Below are positions 60,145 through 64,000 of a DNA stretch of 64,000 nucleotides, one piece after another. Source of the DNA: Vacuolonema iberomarrocanum LEGE 07170 (lineage in GTDB: Bacteria; Cyanobacteriota; Cyanobacteriia; Elainellales; Elainellaceae); assembly GCA_015207365.1 (NCBI GenBank), contig JADEXA010000015.1, forward strand, positions 1 through 64,000, written 5' to 3'. The stretch's first letter is position 1; the number at the start of each line of letters is the position of its first letter. The position numbers were made by a program, and so were the translations under genes. The notes under the pieces are model-generated. The model was not told where the DNA came from, searched no databases, and saw only the letters and a list, made by a program, of their open reading frames with translations.

Positions 60145-61389
60145 ATGACTGCTATTCATCCTGACTCTGCTCCTCAGTCTTCTACATCCCAAGGGACGCA
60201 TCAAAAGTCAAAGGCAATGAAGCCAGGGAGCCGTCGTCCCGCCAAAGAACTCTGTAGCGAATGTGGGCTATGCGACACGTACTATATTCACTATGTCAAA
60301 GAAGCCTGTGCGTTTCTGAATCAGCAATTTGACGATTTGGAGGAACAATCCCATGGGCGGCAGCGGGATCTAGACAATCCTGATGAGCTGTATTTCGGGG
60401 TGCATCAGGACATGATAGCCGCGCGGAAGACAGACCCAATCGCTGGAGCACAGTGGACAGGTATTGTCAGCAGCATCGCTATCGAGATGCTGAAGCAAAA
60501 AAAAGTGGAAGGGGTTGTCTGTGTCCAAAATACGGAGAGCGATCGCTTCCAGCCGATGCCCATCATTGCGCGCACGCCGGAAGAAGTACTGGCCGCACGG
60601 GTGAACAAGCCCACCTTGTCGCCAAATCTATCGGTTTTGGAGCAAGTGGAGCAATCTGGGATGAAGCGGCTACTGGTCATTGGCGTGGGCTGCCAGATTC
60701 AGGCACTGCGGACGGTGCAAGACAAACTGGGTCTAGAGAAGCTGTACGTGCTGGGAACCCCCTGTGTCGACAATGTAACCCGTGCGGGCTTGCAGAAGTT
60801 TCTAGAAACCACCAGCCGATCGCCCGAAACGGTTGTCCATTACGAATTCATGCAGGACTTCCGGGTGCATTTCAAGCATGAAGATGGTTCTGAAGAAACC
60901 GTGCCGTTCTTTGGTCTCAAAACCAACCAGCTCAAGGATGTGTTTGCCCCCTCTTGCATGAGTTGCTTCGACTATGTGAACAACCTGGCGGATCTGGTGG
61001 TGGGCTATATGGGCGCACCCTTTGGCTGGCAGTGGATTGTGGTACGCAACGAGACGGGTGCAGAACTGTTGGAAATTGTGAGAGACCAACTGGAAACGCA
61101 GCCTGTGATGTCGAAGGGCGATCGCAAAGCGGCTGTCCAGCAGAGTATCCCGGCTTACGACAAGGGCGTGACGCTACCGATGTGGGCGGCCAAGCTAATG
61201 GGTGTTGTGATTGAGAAAATTGGCCCCAAGGGATTGGAATATGCTCGCTTTTCTATTGACTCGCACTTCACCCGCAACTTCCTCTTTATGCGACGCAACT
61301 ATCCTCAGAAGCTAGCTGCCCATGTGCCGGAGTTTGCCAAGCGCATCGTCGCACAGTACAAATTGCCTGACGATAATTCTGACAGTTAG
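60145..61389 (+). CDS. bciB: Ferredoxin-type 3,8-divinyl chlorophyllide 8-vinyl reductase (BciB/Slr1923, FrhB family)
   Basis: 414 residues of the FrhB (F420-hydrogenase beta subunit) family, closest in pattern to Slr1923. Four early Cys in ELCSECGLCDTYYIHYVKEA bind an iron-sulfur cluster. GTPCVDNVTRAGLQKFLETT and FAPSCMSCFDYVNNLADLVV supply further Cys ligands, and MGAPFGWQWIVVRNETG is the flavin-binding C-terminal half. This enzyme reduces the 8-vinyl group of chlorophyllide precursors with ferredoxin and is needed for monovinyl chlorophyll. The related 7-hydroxymethyl-chlorophyll reductase is the main alternative. It is monocistronic. Confidence 0.88.
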   Translation: MTAIHPDSAPQSSTSQGTHQKSKAMKPGSRRPAKELCSECGLCDTYYIHYVKEACAFLNQQFDDLEEQSHGRQRDLDNPDELYFGVHQDMIAARKTDPIAGAQWTGIVSSIAIEMLKQKKVEGVVCVQNTESDRFQPMPIIARTPEEVLAARVNKPTLSPNLSVLEQVEQSGMKRLLVIGVGCQIQALRTVQDKLGLEKLYVLGTPCVDNVTRAGLQKFLETTSRSPETVVHYEFMQDFRVHFKHEDGSEETVPFFGLKTNQLKDVFAPSCMSCFDYVNNLADLVVGYMGAPFGWQWIVVRNETGAELLEIVRDQLETQPVMSKGDRKAAVQQSIPAYDKGVTLPMWAAKLMGVVIEKIGPKGLEYARFSIDSHFTRNFLFMRRNYPQKLAAHVPEFAKRIVAQYKLPDDNSDS

Positions 61390-61464
61390 GGCTTGGAGTC
61401 TGCAACCCTAGTGCTTAAATCTAGGGTAAATAGGAGGAGCGATCGACTGATGCTCTAGTTGCCG

Positions 61465-62223
61465 TCAGTCGTCGAATATAGCGCCGCGACGAACCAACTC
61501 GCGGCGCAACTCGCGGGTCAACCCTGGGTTGTTGCTAAAGTATGCGCCTTCTACCATAGCCCCGTCCAAACTAGCGTCATGGAAATCGACACGGTATAAG
61601 GTTGCACCGGCAAAATTGGCACCAAACAAGTTTGCGCCCTTCAGATTGGCATGGCTCAGGTTTGCCCGCCGAAAGATGGAGGAAGAGAGATTCGCTTCCT
61701 CTAATCGGACACGATGCAAAGAGGCTCCCGTCAAGTCAGAGTAGCGAATTGATGCACAGTTGCAGTAGGCATCGCTTAGGTCTGCCATCTTTAAGGTTGC
61801 ATAATTCAAGATCGCGTTTGTCAGATCTGCTCCTGACAAATCGACGCTCGTCAGGTTTGCGCCTGTCAAAGTAGCACTGGTCAGTTTTGCTCGTGCCAGA
61901 AAGGCATGGGTCAGATCGGCATTACTAAAATTTGAGCTGCTGAGTTCGGCTTCAGTCATGCTGGCACGAATCAGAACCGCTTTAGAAAAGTCAGCACGAG
62001 CTAAATCCTTGCGATCGAGCGAAACACCAATCAGATTCTGCCCACCATAGCTCTCCAAAGGACTGAGACCTACAATTCGGGTCAACTCAAGGAAATCGTC
62101 GGTGTCGGCAAGGATAACTTGCTCAATGAGTGCTAGTAACTTGTCTTGAGATTGAACATCTTCACTGCTAAAACGGCGCTGAAGAAGCTCAATCAGCCTG
62201 CGTATAACTCTGTCATCGGACAC
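61465..62223 (-). CDS. Pentapeptide-repeat protein
   Basis: A 252-residue protein. The N-terminal ~75 residues are helical (VIRRLIELLQRRFSSEDVQS). From about residue 85, pentapeptide A(D/N)LxX repeats begin: ADFSKAVLIRASMTEAELSS, NFSNADLTHAFLARAKLTSA, NLTSVDLSGADLTNAILN and NLKGANLFGANFAGATLY. These form a right-handed quadrilateral beta helix. The C-terminus (ELRRELVRRGAIFDD) is basic then acidic. The role is unknown; related proteins sometimes mimic DNA and inhibit gyrase. A short gene begins 3 bp upstream on the same strand. Confidence 0.88.
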   Translation of the reverse strand: MSDDRVIRRLIELLQRRFSSEDVQSQDKLLALIEQVILADTDDFLELTRIVGLSPLESYGGQNLIGVSLDRKDLARADFSKAVLIRASMTEAELSSSNFSNADLTHAFLARAKLTSATLTGANLTSVDLSGADLTNAILNYATLKMADLSDAYCNCASIRYSDLTGASLHRVRLEEANLSSSIFRRANLSHANLKGANLFGANFAGATLYRVDFHDASLDGAMVEGAYFSNNPGLTRELRRELVRRGAIFDD

Positions 62224-62226
62224 GCT

Positions 62227-62451
62227 TCAACTCGTATGCTCCAGATGAACCCTGTGACGGCTAGATTCCCATGCATGAATCAGAGCGCGGATAACCGCTT
62301 GCTTATTTGGAGATAAGGCTTGGGAGAGCAAGGTCTCCAGTTCAGATGCTTCACTCAGAGGATACCTCGAAAAACCAAAACTCGATGCTTTTTCATGAGA
62401 CCCATAGAAGGAGCCTCTCAGATTTTTCTCGGAACGATCTGCATGAAGCAT
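62227..62451 (-). CDS. Small hypothetical protein (74 residues) upstream of the pentapeptide-repeat gene
   Basis: Its stop lies 3 bp before the pentapeptide gene start, so the two would be cotranscribed. The C-terminal part (ELETLLSQALSPNKQAVIRA then LIHAWESSRHR) looks like a folded helical segment, while the N-terminus is Ser-rich and less convincing. No family was recognised. A divergent open frame overlaps its first 9 bases. Confidence 0.45.
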   Translation of the reverse strand: MLHADRSEKNLRGSFYGSHEKASSFGFSRYPLSEASELETLLSQALSPNKQAVIRALIHAWESSRHRVHLEHTS

Positions 62452-62670
62452 GACAAACCTACTAGAACACTACACTACAATGCGCAAACGAAGGAACTAT
62501 CCTTTTTTGAACGATTAAAACAGGAAGCAATTAAAACAGGATATACCTACTTAAACAGCACCCCACAAGAACGTCAAACGACGAAAATATCTCGCGAAGA
62601 TGCATCCTTCTATGTGTTAGAACAGTGTAGTTCCAACAAAGCCGCCATCCCAACAGGGAATTTACGGTAA
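62443..62670 (+). CDS. Possible small protein (75 residues)
   Basis: The frame from ATG 62443 encodes MKHDKPTRTLHYNAQTKELS, FFERLKQEAIKTGYTYLNST and SREDASFYVLEQCSSN. The composition is protein-like, but there is no recognised family and no clear ribosome-binding site. It overlaps the start of the minus-strand small gene by 9 bp, so at most a short leader is shared. The 62671-62961 spacer after it shows nothing recognisable. Confidence 0.3.
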   Translation: MKHDKPTRTLHYNAQTKELSFFERLKQEAIKTGYTYLNSTPQERQTTKISREDASFYVLEQCSSNKAAIPTGNLR

Positions 62671-62961
62671 CGGGACTTACCTATTCCTATAATTATATAG
62701 CTCTTTTCCCTGCGGAATCACATCCCCTCGGCATACAGATTTATAAAGTCTTCAAGAACCAGAGCTAATGGCTGCACCTGCGAAAAGCACTACCTTTCTG
62801 ACTAGGCTTACCTTTTCCTCTATTGTGGCAGGCTAGGGAGCGATCGCCCTCTGCCATCTATCCGGTTGACTCTCCCCATTTGGGTGGGTTCTCGACACCT
62901 TACTTTATCTAACAAACGAGAGAGAGGTTGAACTTGCGTATATTTTAATACTCTGACTTTA

Positions 62962-64000
62962 TTAGAATAGAAGCTTTGAGGCTAATTGTACCTGTCCCAG
63001 CGGGACCTCGGCAAATCCACTGTCGGATGGGAGATAGCGCGGCAGTTGGGCGAGACGGATCAGTGTTTGCTGGGGAAACTGCTCGGTGGGCATAGGTTGC
63101 CCTTGTTCGTAGCGGTTGTGAACAAGGTAGCGTTGAGCGATTTGCAGGTCGGCGAGGGACTGGGTCAGGCGTTGGGCTTCAGCGAGAATAGCAGAATGAG
63201 CCTGAGCCACGCCAATGAATTCGGTGTGACGGGGGTCTTGCAGTTTTTTCTGTGCCTGCATGACGCGCTTGCGCAGGGTGCGGAGGCGTCCCATAAACTC
63301 GACGCGCCCGACGACATCCTGGTACTTGATCCAGAGTTTGAAGATCCAGGCTAGCCAGTCGCCGAGTGCTGTGGGCATTTCCAGGAAGCGGAGCAGGTGC
63401 CCGGTGGGAGCTGTGTCGAGGATGATGAGATCCTGATCGCCGCTCTCTAAGCGTTCCATAATGCTGAGCAGCGAGAGCATTTCGTCGATGCCAGGGAGTG
63501 CCTGGGAGACGATTTGCCGCCATGCTTCAGGGCCATAGGCAACTTGCAGGTTTTCGTCGCCAGTGTCGCCACTCATGATTTCTGCGAGCTCCCACAGATA
63601 GTCTTCACGAAACTGATTGAGTAAGGCGTCGGCATCAATTTCCTGGGCGCTGAGGTTGGGACGAAGGTCAATTGGGTTATGCCCCAGGGATTGGCCGAAG
63701 GCGTCGCCAAGGGAGTGGGCAGGGTCGATGGAGATGACACGAATCGCGTGGTCGGGGTGGCGATCGCTCATACCCCAGGCGATCGCTGCGGCTACCGTGG
63801 TTTTACCTACACCCCCCTTGCCTCCGACGATGACCAGCCGATGACCTGTTTCAATGAGGTCAGGGAAGGTTGGTTCGTAACGGGGCGGCATCTGGAAATC
63901 CAGAGAGGGAGCTGGCGTTGCGCCCGCAACAGCCAGCGCAGGCGTCAGGGTTTGCATCAGGTGGTCGAGGGCCTCGTTGCCGACGGGTTCGCGGTCTCGC
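62962..64000 (-). CDS. ArsA/GET3-family ATPase, C-terminal part (5' end outside window)
   Basis: At least 346 residues. The ATG at 63957 is probably internal, because the frame stays open to the window edge through protein-like codons (RDREPVGNEALDHL). The deviant Walker A of the ArsA/TRC40 family is RLVIVGGKGGVGKTTVAAAI, followed by VISIDPAHSLGDAFGQ and DLIILDTAPTGHLLRFLEMP. In two-half ArsA proteins a second P-loop occupies this position, so the first half probably lies beyond the edge. The family energises anion export or targets tail-anchored proteins; no ars gene is visible to choose between them. Confidence 0.85.
   Translation of the reverse strand, partial: RDREPVGNEALDHLMQTLTPALAVAGATPAPSLDFQMPPRYEPTFPDLIETGHRLVIVGGKGGVGKTTVAAAIAWGMSDRHPDHAIRVISIDPAHSLGDAFGQSLGHNPIDLRPNLSAQEIDADALLNQFREDYLWELAEIMSGDTGDENLQVAYGPEAWRQIVSQALPGIDEMLSLLSIMERLESGDQDLIILDTAPTGHLLRFLEMPTALGDWLAWIFKLWIKYQDVVGRVEFMGRLRTLRKRVMQAQKKLQDPRHTEFIGVAQAHSAILAEAQRLTQSLADLQIAQRYLVHNRYEQGQPMPTEQFPQQTLIRLAQLPRYLPSDSGFAEVPLGQVQLASKLLF

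Noticed and set aside
1..64000. HIP1 octamers (GCGATCGC) as a specific regulatory signal
   Set aside because: They occur throughout genes and spacers in this window, as is usual in many cyanobacteria, so they serve as a lineage marker rather than a local feature.

Overview
The window is a stretch of cyanobacterial chromosome. The evidence is the very frequent HIP1 octamer GCGATCGC in genes and spacers, together with genes typical of oxygenic phototrophs: Ycf34, Tic22, a CRR6-type NDH-1 assembly factor, the tocopherol enzymes homogentisate phytyltransferase and gamma-tocopherol methyltransferase, a BciB/Slr1923-type 8-vinyl reductase, a Tll0287-type haem sensor and a DUF4278 protein. I cannot name the species. 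No rRNA, tRNA or CRISPR array was seen.

Layout. 0-8.9 kb: the C-terminal part of an RCK potassium-transport regulator, an Hsp70-like ATPase, a PhnD-like lipoprotein, an adenylyl cyclase-protein kinase fusion convergent with a haem-c HAMP sensor, and a 58-residue DUF4278 protein. 9.1-11.0 kb: dnaN, then a gene-free stretch with ten DnaA-box-like sites, a TAG triplet run and an AT-rich patch. This is very probably the chromosomal origin (oriC). 11-20 kb: clpS, a DUF2103 protein and a 2502-residue calcium-binding repeat (RTX) surface or secreted protein. 20-23 kb: an anti-sigma-type ATPase and a RarA/MgsA ATPase fused to a methyltransferase-like domain. 23-28.5 kb: a small accessory island with a Phd/Doc toxin-antitoxin pair, a gene broken by a 14-bp tandem duplication, an AbrB/DUF433/DUF5615 cluster, a small phosphatase, a REP-associated transposase (RAYT) with its REP palindromes, and a Uma2 nuclease.

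28.5-37 kb: a glycerophosphodiesterase, a membrane protein, an SlyD-like FKBP, a Ycf34-kinase/WD40-acetyltransferase operon and the CCA-adding enzyme. 37-48 kb: a tocopherol operon with an unassigned amine-oxidase-like flavoprotein, a TrkH/KtrB channel, prmC, Tic22, an alpha/beta hydrolase and a CrtISO-like desaturase. 47.6-64 kb: a large single-pass membrane protein with a Tyr/Asp/Ser tail, a Fur-family regulator, CRR6, a GT9 glycosyltransferase, a DegT-family protein with His in place of the catalytic Lys, MsrP, a polysaccharide deacetylase, a degenerate receiver protein, a TerB-like protein, the 8-vinyl reductase, a pentapeptide-repeat protein and the C-terminal half of an ArsA/GET3-type ATPase running off the right edge.

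The most striking feature no gene explains is a set of about 17 long, often perfect palindromes scattered between genes. They fall into a few families. Within a family the stem sequence differs between copies, yet both arms of each copy have changed together. Some copies carry AGGACT(T/G)ACGCA ends like a miniature transposable element, and one 88-bp unit occurs twice in opposite orientations 24 kb apart.
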